From the NCBI GenBank assembly GCA_947626545.1, contig CANQSS010000001.1, positions 62,001 to 126,000 on the forward strand: DNA of 64,000 bases, in the 5' to 3' direction. The notes below the pieces were generated by a model that searched no databases, had not been told where the DNA came from, and was given only the letters and a program-made list of their open reading frames with translations. This document shows positions 44,804 to 53,916 of the stretch, in pieces. A program made the position numbers and the translations under genes. Origin of the DNA: an uncultured Akkermansia sp. GTDB taxonomy: Bacteria; Verrucomicrobiota; Verrucomicrobiia; Verrucomicrobiales; Akkermansiaceae. Every line of letters starts with the position of its first letter. Within the stretch, counting starts at the first letter, position 1.

Positions 44804-47374
44804 ATGCTCTCCTCTCTGTACAACCTGACACAATCACCGATGTTTTACTTTGCGACCGGCATTTTGTTGCTGGTGCTGTTTTTTTGGTACATGGCATCGG
44901 AGAATGATAAGATGAAGAGGAATGCAGGTACCTTTTTCATATTGGGGCTGGCGAGCTTCTCCATTATGTCACTTTTTGTGAATGGGATGCACTACGGGAT
45001 CGATATTCGCGGTGGCGTTGAGCTTACGCTGGAAGTGCAACCCAAGCTGGATGATCAAACGGGCATGCCTACACCTCCCACTGAGGAAGATATGCAACAG
45101 GCGTGCAATATTTTGGAGGAACGTCTGAACTCCACCGGCACCAGTGAAGTGCAAATTATCCACACCAACAACAAGATTCTCATCCAGATTCCCCAGCAAG
45201 ATACCAAGGACGAAAAAGCTAACAAAGAGAAGATAGACGCGATGGTGAGCATGCTCACCCGCATGGCCAAGCTCGAGCTACTGGCAGTCCACCCGGAAAG
45301 CGAGAAGCTAATTGCGCAGATGATGAGCATCGACCCTGCCACCGGCAAGCCGCTAGTTGATTTTGATGCGTTCATCCACAATCGCAACGCTTACCTCGCT
45401 GCCCAAAAAGTTGGGGATAATAGTAAGCGTATGCCTGTGTTGCGCATCCCCGCCAAAATGGGACTCAATGATTACCAAGTGCTGCCTAATCCCGTCACCG
45501 ATGATGAAACCGGCCAGCCTGTCCTGGACGCCGAGGGCAACCAGGTGATGCGCTTCTTTGTGCTGCAGAAACCTCATGCTGCCATGCAGCAGGATGTGTA
45601 CATCACCGGCAAAGAGGTATCCGCTGCTCACCCGGATTATTCGCGCCGCGGTTATGTGAACGTCACCCTCAACCGCACGGGGGCCGGCCGCATGGGGCGT
45701 TTGACTGGCAAAATGGTGAAAGGACGCGACCGACTGGCGGTGGTGCTCAATGGGCAAGTGAAGTGTGCTCCAGTAGTGCAAGCTACGCTTTCCAAGGATT
45801 TCCAAATCTCAGGTCTCAACGGCAAAGGCGAAGCGGAGGATATCTCCAAGGCTCTGGCTAATCCTCTTTCCAGCGACCTGAAGGTTGAGGGACGTAAAGA
45901 TGTGAGTGCTCAGCTCGGTCAATCTGCGCTGGAGCAAGGTACTTTCGCGGGCATTGTGGGACTGCTGGCTGTGTTTGTGTTCTGCTATTGGTACTACAGA
46001 ACGGCAGGTATCGTGGCCATGGTAGGGTTGGCGCTGAATGCCACCACTCTGGTAGGACTCATGAGCTTGTTCGGTTTCGTGCTCACGCTGCCGGGCATCG
46101 CCGGTATTGTACTCACCATGGGTATGGCGGTGGATGCCAATGTGCTCATATATGAGCGCATGCGAGAGGAACGCGCTGCCGGCAGGTCTTTCCTAGTGAG
46201 CTTGCGCGTAGCGTACGACAAAGCCTTTTCTGCTATTTGGGATTCCAATATCACTTCGCTCATCACTGCCGTCATTCTTTTCTGGCTGGCAAGCGGCTCC
46301 ATTAAGGGGTTTGCCGTCACCACCAGTGTAGGTATTATCACCTCGCTCATCGGCGCCATTGTGGTCACGCGTGTACTCTTCTTCTGGGCTGAACATACCG
46401 GCATGCTGCGCGAGTTTACCTTCAGCCATGCTCCTTTCCAAAACAGGGAATTTGACTTTATGAAGTGGCGAAAGGTAGCGCTCGTGTGTTCGCTGGTGGT
46501 CATTGTGGGCTCCCTGTTGTACGGCGTACTAGTGCGCAGGGATGCTGCGTTAGGTATTGACTTCACCGGAGGTTCGACCGTCACCTACGTGCTTCCTACG
46601 GACTCTAACGTCAACTACAGAGAGGTAGAAAACACCGTGATGTCCATGAAGCTCTCCAAGCTCCCCACCGTGCAGGAATTCAACAACGCCGGCTCCAACC
46701 GCAACATAAAAATCCGTTGTGCCACAAAGGATGAAGCCTCGCTCATCGACCGCACCCTGCGCGAAAAGGTACAGGGAATGCAGGTCATCCCCATGCCCTC
46801 GATTGATGAGGTGAGTGCCTCGTTGGGATCCACATTCTTCCGCACGGCATGCTGGGCTTTGCTGGCGGGCTTATTAGGCATCACCATCTACTTAGCAGTG
46901 CGTTTTGAATGGAGTTTCGCCGTAGGTGCGCTGTTTTCCACAGCACACGACGTACTCGCCATCCTCGGGCTTGTCCTCGTCATGGGCACCGAGCTGAGCA
47001 TCATCCACATCGGCGCTTTCCTCACCGTGGCGGGCTATTCCATCAACGATACGATCGTGATATTCGACCGTATTCGCGAGCGTCTGCGCTACGCTGAGCC
47101 AAAAGAGGACTTGAAAGATATCATCAACGAAGCTATCAGCTCTACCCTGCCGCGTACACTGCTTACCTCGCTTTCCACGCTGGCGGTGCTCATAGCTCTC
47201 ATTGCACTCGGCGGCCCCGCCATGCGCGACTTTTCGATCACCATGCTTCTGGGTATCTTGGTGGGCACCTACTCCTCCATTTTCATTGCCGCTCCGGTGG
47301 TCTATATGTGTGACCGCCGCAACACGCTGGTGCGTGAGGTGCAGGAAGCGGCTCAAGCCGACTCCATGGTGTAA
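44804..47374 (+). CDS. secDF: Fused protein translocase subunit SecDF
   Basis: About 856 residues from the ATG at 44804; the frame is open to 44651 but that part precedes the promoter. The SecD half has GIDIRGGVELTLEV, the first periplasmic domain, then GIAGIVLTMGMAVDANVLIYER. The SecF half begins around residue 545 with GIDFTGGSTVTYVLP and includes GYSINDTIVIFDRIRE. About twelve transmembrane helices. It uses the proton motive force to pull secreted proteins out of the Sec channel. It is followed 3 bp later by the CbiX-like gene. Confidence 0.95.
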   Translation: MLSSLYNLTQSPMFYFATGILLLVLFFWYMASENDKMKRNAGTFFILGLASFSIMSLFVNGMHYGIDIRGGVELTLEVQPKLDDQTGMPTPPTEEDMQQACNILEERLNSTGTSEVQIIHTNNKILIQIPQQDTKDEKANKEKIDAMVSMLTRMAKLELLAVHPESEKLIAQMMSIDPATGKPLVDFDAFIHNRNAYLAAQKVGDNSKRMPVLRIPAKMGLNDYQVLPNPVTDDETGQPVLDAEGNQVMRFFVLQKPHAAMQQDVYITGKEVSAAHPDYSRRGYVNVTLNRTGAGRMGRLTGKMVKGRDRLAVVLNGQVKCAPVVQATLSKDFQISGLNGKGEAEDISKALANPLSSDLKVEGRKDVSAQLGQSALEQGTFAGIVGLLAVFVFCYWYYRTAGIVAMVGLALNATTLVGLMSLFGFVLTLPGIAGIVLTMGMAVDANVLIYERMREERAAGRSFLVSLRVAYDKAFSAIWDSNITSLITAVILFWLASGSIKGFAVTTSVGIITSLIGAIVVTRVLFFWAEHTGMLREFTFSHAPFQNREFDFMKWRKVALVCSLVVIVGSLLYGVLVRRDAALGIDFTGGSTVTYVLPTDSNVNYREVENTVMSMKLSKLPTVQEFNNAGSNRNIKIRCATKDEASLIDRTLREKVQGMQVIPMPSIDEVSASLGSTFFRTACWALLAGLLGITIYLAVRFEWSFAVGALFSTAHDVLAILGLVLVMGTELSIIHIGAFLTVAGYSINDTIVIFDRIRERLRYAEPKEDLKDIINEAISSTLPRTLLTSLSTLAVLIALIALGGPAMRDFSITMLLGILVGTYSSIFIAAPVVYMCDRRNTLVREVQEAAQADSMV

Positions 47375-47377
47375 GCC

Positions 47378-48250
47378 ATGTCTGCCCGCGCCAACCGGAG
47401 AGACTTGTGGATACTGCTGTGCTGCGCGATCGTTTTCATTGCTGCAGTGACGGGAGCCGTAGCTTGTGGCCTGCGGATGGGCCATGTACAGGACACATCA
47501 CATGCCGCCCATCTGCGCTGGCTCATCTACGCGCATTTTTTACTCTCGCAACTAGCACTGGCAGCGGCTATTTCACTTATCTATGCGGCACACCGCCATT
47601 GGAGGCGCTCCTACCTCATCGTCAGCTACAATGAACACGGCATGTCGCTCGACCCTCCCGGCGTACTCATGCCCCCGCGCCGCGTGTTTCGCTGCCACCT
47701 GCACCATTTGACACCGCAGGACTTACCCCCCGCAAACGCACCCGTTGTAGTGTATCCCATGTTTATGCTCAGTGGTCGCTCCAGTGGCGAAAGACTCGAG
47801 CGTATGCTGCGTCAGGCCTACGCTGAAATGCCACGCATGCCGGAGCTCTTTTTCCAGCCCGTCTTAGGGGCCTCACCTTGGCTGGCGCAAGCCGCCGCTG
47901 CACACCTGCATCCCCTGCTTTCTCCGGACTGTGGCATATTGGTCGTAGCTCATGGCTCGGAACTGCCCGAGGCGCCTCCAGAGCCTGCACTCTTCTGCCG
48001 CCGCCTGCGCGAACTGCTACCCCAAAACACCGAAGTGCAGCTTGGCTTTTTCGGCAATCAATTGCCGGATGCTTGCGCTGTGCTGCGCAGTATGCGGGCA
48101 CGCCATGTGCTACTGCTGCCTTTCTTGCTCACGGAGGGAATCCACACCACCCGAGATTTGCCCACGCAACAAGATGCCCAAGCTATCGGAAAAACACTGC
48201 AGCGCTTACCCGTGGTGGCAGCTTTGCTAACACCACATGAAAAGACATGA
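47378..48250 (+). CDS. Membrane-anchored CbiX/SirB-like protein
   Basis: A protein of 290 residues with two N-terminal helices (about 11-31 and 47-68), a linker domain, and a C-terminal domain (about 187-285) that resembles one half of a CbiX/SirB class II chelatase: ILVVAHGSELPEAPPEPALF with the metal-binding His, ALFCRRLRELLPQNTEVQLGF, and LLPFLLTEGIHTTRDLP with a second His. Such proteins insert Co, Ni or Fe into sirohydrochlorin-type rings, but soluble CbiX has no membrane anchor. No cobalamin or sirohaem gene is near. It overlaps the next gene by 4 bp. Confidence 0.6.
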   Translation: MSARANRRDLWILLCCAIVFIAAVTGAVACGLRMGHVQDTSHAAHLRWLIYAHFLLSQLALAAAISLIYAAHRHWRRSYLIVSYNEHGMSLDPPGVLMPPRRVFRCHLHHLTPQDLPPANAPVVVYPMFMLSGRSSGERLERMLRQAYAEMPRMPELFFQPVLGASPWLAQAAAAHLHPLLSPDCGILVVAHGSELPEAPPEPALFCRRLRELLPQNTEVQLGFFGNQLPDACAVLRSMRARHVLLLPFLLTEGIHTTRDLPTQQDAQAIGKTLQRLPVVAALLTPHEKT

Positions 48251-48513
48251 AAATTGCCCTGAAAGTAACTCCCGGCGCACGCCGCAATCAACTGCTCGGC
48301 TGGGAACCGAACTACCCTGGAATCGGCCGCGTCCTCAAACTCAAAATTGCGGCTCCCCCCATCGACGGTCGAGCCAACAAGGCCATTGAACTCTTCTTCG
48401 CTGAACTCCTGCGCATCCCAAAATCCTCTGTCCATATTGTCCAAGGATCCTCCGGACACATCAAACTCCTAGAAATTCCGGATTCCACCGACCTGAGTCT
48501 CCTCTGCCTCTAA
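48247..48513 (+). CDS. yggU: DUF167 (YggU) family protein
   Basis: A protein of 88 residues: KIALKVTPGARRNQLLGWEP, KLKIAAPPIDGRANKAIELF and SVHIVQGSSGHIKLLEI. These are the conserved VTPxA, APPxxGxAN and GxxSxxK patterns of the UPF0235/YggU family, whose function is unknown. It is the last gene of the secDF unit. Confidence 0.9.
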   Translation: MKIALKVTPGARRNQLLGWEPNYPGIGRVLKLKIAAPPIDGRANKAIELFFAELLRIPKSSVHIVQGSSGHIKLLEIPDSTDLSLLCL

Positions 48514-48529
48514 ACTTTCGTTGTCACTC

Positions 48530-48632
48530 ACGACAACTCCATTTTCCCATGTTACTCGTTGACATACAATACGGTTTTCGCGTTCAAAAATAAGCGTGAT
48601 CTACCGACACTTCATCGAAATGCGTCTGCCCT
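48530..48632. repeat. Right-end fragment of the MITE-like element
   Basis: The sequence GGTTTTCGCGTTCAAAAATAAGCG and CACTTCATCGAAATGCGTCTGCCCT matches the right part of copy B (GGTTTTCGTGTTCGTAAATA, TACTTCATCCAAATGCGTTTGCC). The left half with the heptamers is missing. This is the last member of the family in the window, in the gap between convergent yggU and FHA genes. Confidence 0.65.
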
Positions 48633-48653
48633 GCACGCGGCACGAGGACAGAC

Positions 48654-50915
48654 TTATAAGTTGCTGAAAGGCACAAAATCCTGAGCGGGATCTTCCTGTT
48701 TGGGAACGGTGGTGATGTTAAGCACAGCACTCGACCATGCGAGCTTGCTGAACTTGGCATGTTTGGCATGTTTTTCTCGGAAAGCAAGAAGAGCTTGGTT
48801 CTCAATCTGTCCGGGACGTTGATCAGGAGTACTCTGCTTAAGTTTTTCATGCAGCTCCTTAGCAAAATCACACTTATGAGTCGTTGCCACAGCCAAAAGC
48901 ACGACAGTCTCCGTACCAAAAGGAGGTTCCACCACCATCTGGTATCCTGTACGTCCAATATTCGGGAACTTCGCCTCCACTGCCGGAAACACCATGTTAT
49001 CCGTTCCATCCTCACCAGGCATAATAAGCTCTGCACCACCCTGGCTATCATGGGCCACGATATACACCCGACAGTCACAATCGGCTTTCACATAGAAGCG
49101 CAAAGGAGCACCTTCCTCAAACCGAGCAGCAGGAGTAGTAACGCGAAAATGCACCATGAAATCAGTCGGAAGATCGAGCAAACTCCCAGGAAGACCCTTC
49201 AACTGAAGCTCAGGTGGGAGAGTTTTTTTCCCCGTTTTCTTGTGAACGAGCGCCGACTGTTTCTTCTTATGGTCGACTGGCAATTGCTCCGGCTTTTTCT
49301 GCAACAAGGTGGGCGCCGGTTCCGGCGAGGGAGAAAGTTCGGGAGCTTTTTCCCGTGGGGATGCAGTCTCTTTCGTATCATCGGAAATAGGATCCGACGA
49401 AAGCTGATCTGTCAGTTCATGCGATTTTTCTTCAGCAGGCAGCTGGGGCTGCTCCGCAGGCTGCGTACTTTCTTCTTTGTCGGCCGCCCCCTTGTCCTTG
49501 CGCCGACCAAGCCCCCAATGAGCAAACTTGTTCTTCCCGGCAGAAACAATACTGGAAAGCTTTCCACGCAAATCGGCTTTTTTCTCGGCAGCTAACTCAC
49601 TGGCGAGCATCTCTTCCATACTGGCGGTCGACTCCCCAGATCCCGACTTCTCTTCCGCATGCTGCTCCGGCGTGGTTGAGGATTCCGGCAATGGGTAGGC
49701 TTGTTGCTCCGGCGTGGCAGGAGATTCCGGCAGTGGGTATGCCTGCTGCTCTGGCGTGGCAGGAGATTCCGGCAGTGGGTATGCCTGCTGCTCTGGCGTG
49801 GCAGGAGATTCCTGCAGCGGGTAGGCTTGCTGCTCTGGCGTGGCAGGAGATTCCGGCAGTGGGTATGCCTGCTGCTCTGGCGTGGCAGGAGATTCCGGCG
49901 ACGGGTAGGCTTGCTGCTCCGGCGAGGCAGGAGATTCCGGCAACGGGTAGGCTTGCTGCTCCGGCGCGGCAGGAGATTCCGGCAACGGGTAGGCTTGCTG
50001 CTCCGGCGCGACGGGAGACTCTGGCAGTGGATAAGCTTGCTGCTCCGGCGTAGCAGAATATTCCGGCAGTGGGTATGCTTGCTGATCCGGCACAGTGTAA
50101 TCACCTTGCTGGGGATAAACAGAGGGCTGGGTGTTTGCCTGCGAGTAATCCAAAACTTGTGGATAAGACGATGAGGCCGGGTACGCCTGTGGATAGGATA
50201 TCGGCGCGGGATAAGGCACTGCCTGCGGGTAGGCTTGCTGCGCAGGATACGCTTCTACCTGCGGGTAGCTCCCGGGCTGCGGGTAGACCTGCTGTGCAGG
50301 ATATGCCCCTGCTTGGGGGTAGACCGCAGGCTGCGGGTAGACCTGCCGTGCAGGGTACGCCTCCGCCTGTGGGTAAGCCACAGGCTGCGGATAGACTTGT
50401 TGTGTAGGGTACACCTCAGCTTGCGGATAAGCTTGAGGTGCAGGATAAGCTCCCACTTGCGGGTAGCCTGCCGATGGCGGGTACGCCTGCGGTACCGGGT
50501 AGGCCTGAGTGGGCGTAGGATAAGCCTGAGTGGGCACCGGATAAGCCGACGAAGGCGGATAGGCCGACGCATATGCCGGAGGAGCCTGGTAAGGCACTTC
50601 CTGCTCATCGAGGGTGTCATCTTCTTGCACTGTCATGTAGCAATATCCGATACGATACGGTTGATTCATAACCAGGAAATCCGACGTAATACGCTGATCA
50701 TCGAGGAAGACACCATTACTGGATTGGTTATCTTGGATCATGAGCTGCCCATTCGAGTACAGAATGAAACAGTGCACACGCGAGAGATACTCCTCGTCCG
50801 GCAAGGATATTTCACACGAAGTATCCCGTCCAATGCGGTACCGCACGCCCTCGACCAGAGCGAAATGATACGCTGTGGTCTCACCGTTCGTATGAGTTAT
50901 GGTGACAGAAATCAT
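48654..50915 (-). CDS. FHA-domain protein with long YPQ/PEQQ repeats and DUF4384-like C-terminus
   Basis: A protein of 753 residues. An N-terminal FHA domain (about 25-95) shows RIGRDTSCEISLPDE, LSRVHC and QSSNGVFLDDQRI, the phosphothreonine-binding pattern. Residues about 105-285 are Ala/Tyr/Pro/Gln-rich (AYPQxxxYP units), followed by ten copies of a 14-residue unit SPATPEQQAYPLPE (about 285-420), then a charged Lys/Glu/Pro linker. The last globular part (about 570-690: MVHFRVTTPAARFEEGAPLR, YIVAHDSQGGAELIMPGEDG, EPPFGTETVVLLAVA) resembles DUF4384. No signal peptide or helix is seen. No Ser/Thr kinase is encoded nearby. The function is unknown. Confidence 0.75.
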   Translation of the reverse strand: MISVTITHTNGETTAYHFALVEGVRYRIGRDTSCEISLPDEEYLSRVHCFILYSNGQLMIQDNQSSNGVFLDDQRITSDFLVMNQPYRIGYCYMTVQEDDTLDEQEVPYQAPPAYASAYPPSSAYPVPTQAYPTPTQAYPVPQAYPPSAGYPQVGAYPAPQAYPQAEVYPTQQVYPQPVAYPQAEAYPARQVYPQPAVYPQAGAYPAQQVYPQPGSYPQVEAYPAQQAYPQAVPYPAPISYPQAYPASSSYPQVLDYSQANTQPSVYPQQGDYTVPDQQAYPLPEYSATPEQQAYPLPESPVAPEQQAYPLPESPAAPEQQAYPLPESPASPEQQAYPSPESPATPEQQAYPLPESPATPEQQAYPLQESPATPEQQAYPLPESPATPEQQAYPLPESPATPEQQAYPLPESSTTPEQHAEEKSGSGESTASMEEMLASELAAEKKADLRGKLSSIVSAGKNKFAHWGLGRRKDKGAADKEESTQPAEQPQLPAEEKSHELTDQLSSDPISDDTKETASPREKAPELSPSPEPAPTLLQKKPEQLPVDHKKKQSALVHKKTGKKTLPPELQLKGLPGSLLDLPTDFMVHFRVTTPAARFEEGAPLRFYVKADCDCRVYIVAHDSQGGAELIMPGEDGTDNMVFPAVEAKFPNIGRTGYQMVVEPPFGTETVVLLAVATTHKCDFAKELHEKLKQSTPDQRPGQIENQALLAFREKHAKHAKFSKLAWSSAVLNITTVPKQEDPAQDFVPFSNL
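49660..50080. repeat. 42-bp in-frame tandem repeat (about 10 units)
   Basis: Within the FHA gene, units such as GGCGTGGCAGGAGATTCCGG plus 22 bp recur ten times with 42-bp period; the inner units at 49720-49890 are nearly identical and the outer ones have diverged. Each encodes SPATPEQQAYPLPE. The high identity of inner copies suggests recent expansion, so copy number may differ between strains. Confidence 0.85.
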
Positions 50916-50933
50916 ACTTGCCTACGCGTTCAC

Positions 50934-50962
50934 ATTATAATATAGGCAACGTACCTATGCAA
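50934..50962 (-). promoter_or_regulatory. Promoter of the FHA gene
   Basis: On the minus strand TTGCAT (50962-50957), 17 bp, TATAAT (50939-50934), 18 bp before the ATG at 50915. The rest of the gap up to 51146 is AT-rich with no repeat module and no gene. Confidence 0.65.
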
Positions 50963-51146
50963 GTCTGGAGTTATTTTTCTTGCGTCAGCGTTAAATTCTG
51001 CACCGGAAAAACATGAGTCGGAGAAGTGAAATGAGAGGCAGTCTCATCACACTAAAATAACGGCACCCAAAACGAAATCGTTTGAGCTTCAAAAAACAGC
51101 GTGCAAACATTCAAATAAGCACGGTCCGACAAGGCTGCTCCATAGC

Positions 51147-52136
51147 TCATTTTTCGACGCGCGTCGTAGCCTCGGTAAGTTGTTGAATAATGGCACGCAG
51201 AGTTTCCACCTGCTCCGCCGTCGGCAAAGCGCCTTCCGGTAGTTCCATGGCTTGGGCGAGCTTCTTGAGCAGGTCAAGCATGTGATCCACATGCATCTTT
51301 TCTGCCGTTTGAGGGTTTAGACCGCTGAGAATCTCGCTAAAATAGGTTGGGCCATCCGGATAAAATACTACCAAAGCCTGCCGAGCATCAAATTTAGAAC
51401 CAATAGCTGCCGTAGCGCCCTGCAAAGCACGAATCCACCCACCTAGAGCAATGAGATGTGCCAAATCAGGGTCGCGCAAGGAGACAAGCTCCGCATTCAC
51501 ATCCTCCTGCGTATTCGCCAAGTTACGCTTAAAATCCTCTATCTGTCCTTTTTCCGCATTTTCCAATAAACTGGCGGAGTGCGCATTCATGCGATCACCC
51601 ACGCCGAGAGCTTTACCAAAGCGAGCAAGTTCCAAAGCGATGGGCTTGATGTCGTTCATATGACCGCTACGTACAGCAATAAACCCATCAGCCATCAAAT
51701 ATCCCATCTCCAGTGCCAACTGACCTGGTTCCGTGGATAATTTTTCCGGGCGTTCGCGCAATACATACTCCTCCGGGATAGCGGGCAGATTATCCAACTG
51801 ATTAAAAATTTTGCTAATTGAGGGGGCTGTATAAATGTTGATGCCAAGCTCCTGGTTGATCAAGGAATCATCCAACTTGGAGTCATCGCGAAACATAGCC
51901 GGCACCTCCCCAGGCTTTCGCACCTCTGACAATCCCTCCTCCGACTCCGGCGTCCCGTCTACCGCCTCAAGTTCATCTCCATCTCCGCAGGACCCTAGTT
52001 GCTCCTGCCGTGCAACATCCTCTCCCAGCTCCACCGATGTTGGCAAAAACTCGCCTTCAACCTCCCCCTGTCCCCAAGCGCCGCTGAGCAACCCCGAGGT
52101 CAATGCCAGAATGGTTGTGGTTAATCTAACTTTCAT
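51147..52136 (-). CDS. Exported helical protein of unknown function
   Basis: About 329 residues from the ATG at 52136, giving the signal peptide MKVRLTTTILALTSGLLSGAWG. After an acidic low-complexity stretch (about 22-80) come several amphipathic helices: LALEMGYLMADGFIAVRSGH, IALELARFGKALGVGDRM, DFKRNLANTQEDVNAELVSL, LIALGGWIRALQGATAAIGS and a C-terminal LLKKLAQAMELPEG. I recognise no characterised family. The helical pattern with GYLMADGF recalls uncharacterised periplasmic proteins of the PVC group. It lies 231 bp upstream of the FHA gene on the same strand, and co-transcription is uncertain because the FHA gene has a promoter of its own. Confidence 0.7.
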   Translation of the reverse strand: MKVRLTTTILALTSGLLSGAWGQGEVEGEFLPTSVELGEDVARQEQLGSCGDGDELEAVDGTPESEEGLSEVRKPGEVPAMFRDDSKLDDSLINQELGINIYTAPSISKIFNQLDNLPAIPEEYVLRERPEKLSTEPGQLALEMGYLMADGFIAVRSGHMNDIKPIALELARFGKALGVGDRMNAHSASLLENAEKGQIEDFKRNLANTQEDVNAELVSLRDPDLAHLIALGGWIRALQGATAAIGSKFDARQALVVFYPDGPTYFSEILSGLNPQTAEKMHVDHMLDLLKKLAQAMELPEGALPTAEQVETLRAIIQQLTEATTRVEK

Positions 52137-52180
52137 ATACGATTGGGTGAGCCGCTGCAACGAAGCGCTCCTTTTTTTGC

Positions 52181-52209
52181 TTGACTTAAGGCTAAGTTTA
52201 CCCTATTAT
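52181..52209 (+). promoter_or_regulatory. Promoter of the GT2 operon
   Basis: TTGACT (52181-52186), 17 bp, TATTAT (52204-52209). The leader of about 97 nt holds two tiny open frames (ATG at 52265, 8 codons; ATG at 52275, 14 codons ending inside the GT2 start), whose use is uncertain. Confidence 0.55.
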
Positions 52210-52312
52210 ACCCGTGCGTCAAGCATATCTTCCCAGCTGACGCAAAAAACGCGAGTGGGTAGAGATGCGACACGATGGAAAGTTCAGCTGACGAGGAAAA
52301 GCCGCTGAGTGG

Positions 52313-53890
52313 GTGTTAAAGAGCATAGGCAACGTGGATACGGAAGGACAATTCTGGTTCAATCTGATATGGCTTGCAGCGTACTTCGTGGTACTGGTCT
52401 GCATGTCAGGGTTTGGCGTGCACCGATTGCTCATGGTGGTGTTATATGCAGTACACCACAAGGAGAAACCTCAACCCAAAGGGGAATGGAAAGAGATGCC
52501 AGTCGTGACAGTTCAGCTGCCCATGTACAACGAACGTTATGTGGTGGAGGGTCTGCTCAAGAAAGTGACGGCCATTGATTATCCGAAAGATAAGCTCGAG
52601 ATACAGATTTTAGATGACTCGACAGACGATACTTGGGAACTTTGTAAGCAACAGGTGGAGTATTATTCCAAACAGGGATTTGACATCAAATGCCTTCACC
52701 GCACTGATCGCACCGGCTACAAAGCAGGCGCCTTGGAGCAAGCTAACAAGACGGCTCGAGGTGAGTTTTTACTCATCCTAGATGCGGATTTCCGGCCGGA
52801 ACCGGATATACTGCGCGTGGTGATGCCCTACTTCACAGATGAAAAGGTGGCGCTCGTGCAAACCCGATGGGGACATATTAATCGCTGTAAAAATTTGCTT
52901 ACCCGTTTGCAATCTGTTTTTCTAGATGGGCATTTCGCTCTCGAACAGCTTTGCCGCAACCGTTCCGGTCGCTTTTTCACCTTCAATGGTACTGCTGGCG
53001 TCTGGCGCAAATGTGCTATCGCCGACTCTGGAGGCTGGCAACACGACACGATTACGGAGGACATGGATCTCTCCTACCGCGCGCAGATCAAGGGCTGGCG
53101 TTTCGTGTACCTCAACGATTACGTGACTCCCGCCGAGCTGCCAGAGGATGTTGATGGTTTTAAAACGCAGCAACATCGCTGGACTAAGGGCTGCATTCAG
53201 GTATGCCTCAAAATGCTGCTGCCCATATGGCGTGCTCGCCTTCCGCTGAAGGTAAAGCTGGAAGCCTCCACACACATGACGTGTAATTTCTCATATTTGG
53301 GGCTCATTTTGCTATGCGTGCTAGTCATGCCCATCTGCACGGGAATTGTGAGGCCAAGTGGAGTATGGAGCTGGGATTCACCTCGCATGCTGCTGCTTAC
53401 ATTTACGCTGTTTTTCTTTGCCACAGTGTCGGTATGCATGTTCTATGTGCTAGCAGAATACATCGTGCATCCAAAACGGTGGTGGGCGGTATTTTTTCTG
53501 CTTATTCCGCTCATGGCGCTCGGCGTGGGAATGGCGGTAAATAACTCCAAAGCTGTGTTGGAAGCACTCTTCAGCAAATCTGTTGTTTTCGAGCGTACAC
53601 CCAAGTTCGGCGAATCCGCTCAAATATCGCTCGCCGTAGACCAGCGAGCAAAAGGCTACAAAGCGCTCAAATCTGTTTTTTTACCTGTTTTGGAACTCCT
53701 GTTTGGAGTCTTCTTCCTGCTCGTCGAAATGGGTACACTGTATTACGGCCTTACTCAGAATCTGATGGGTCTTGTCAACTTTATCCTGATGAGCCCTTTC
53801 TTGGGCTTTTTCTACACGGGCGCCAGTTCACTCTGGCGTGTAATTCATGGCATGCTGCGTCGCCGCCGCGCCTCTGTCGCTGTTTCATGA
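52313..53890 (+). CDS. Processive family 2 glycosyltransferase (CESA/CSL-like)
   Basis: A protein of 525 residues from a GTG at 52313. One or two N-terminal helices are followed by the GT2 domain with VTVQLPMYNERYVVEGLL, QILDDSTDD, RTGYKAGALEQAN, LDADFRPEPD (DxD), ITEDMDLSYR and QQHRWTKG (Q-x-x-RW), and at least four C-terminal helices. These motifs mark membrane-embedded processive beta-glycosyltransferases of the cellulose synthase-like A/C or glucomannan type. No PilZ domain or BcsB/C partner is nearby. It leads an envelope-related operon (L,D-transpeptidase, RseP). The product is unknown. Confidence 0.85.
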   Translation: MLKSIGNVDTEGQFWFNLIWLAAYFVVLVCMSGFGVHRLLMVVLYAVHHKEKPQPKGEWKEMPVVTVQLPMYNERYVVEGLLKKVTAIDYPKDKLEIQILDDSTDDTWELCKQQVEYYSKQGFDIKCLHRTDRTGYKAGALEQANKTARGEFLLILDADFRPEPDILRVVMPYFTDEKVALVQTRWGHINRCKNLLTRLQSVFLDGHFALEQLCRNRSGRFFTFNGTAGVWRKCAIADSGGWQHDTITEDMDLSYRAQIKGWRFVYLNDYVTPAELPEDVDGFKTQQHRWTKGCIQVCLKMLLPIWRARLPLKVKLEASTHMTCNFSYLGLILLCVLVMPICTGIVRPSGVWSWDSPRMLLLTFTLFFFATVSVCMFYVLAEYIVHPKRWWAVFFLLIPLMALGVGMAVNNSKAVLEALFSKSVVFERTPKFGESAQISLAVDQRAKGYKALKSVFLPVLELLFGVFFLLVEMGTLYYGLTQNLMGLVNFILMSPFLGFFYTGASSLWRVIHGMLRRRRASVAVS

Positions 53891-53916
53891 ACGATTAACA
53901 TACAACACCAGATAAT

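Noticed and set aside
49660-50080. 42-bp repeats as a possible CRISPR array
   Set aside because: The repeats are contiguous, in frame and encode a regular peptide in a gene with an FHA start.
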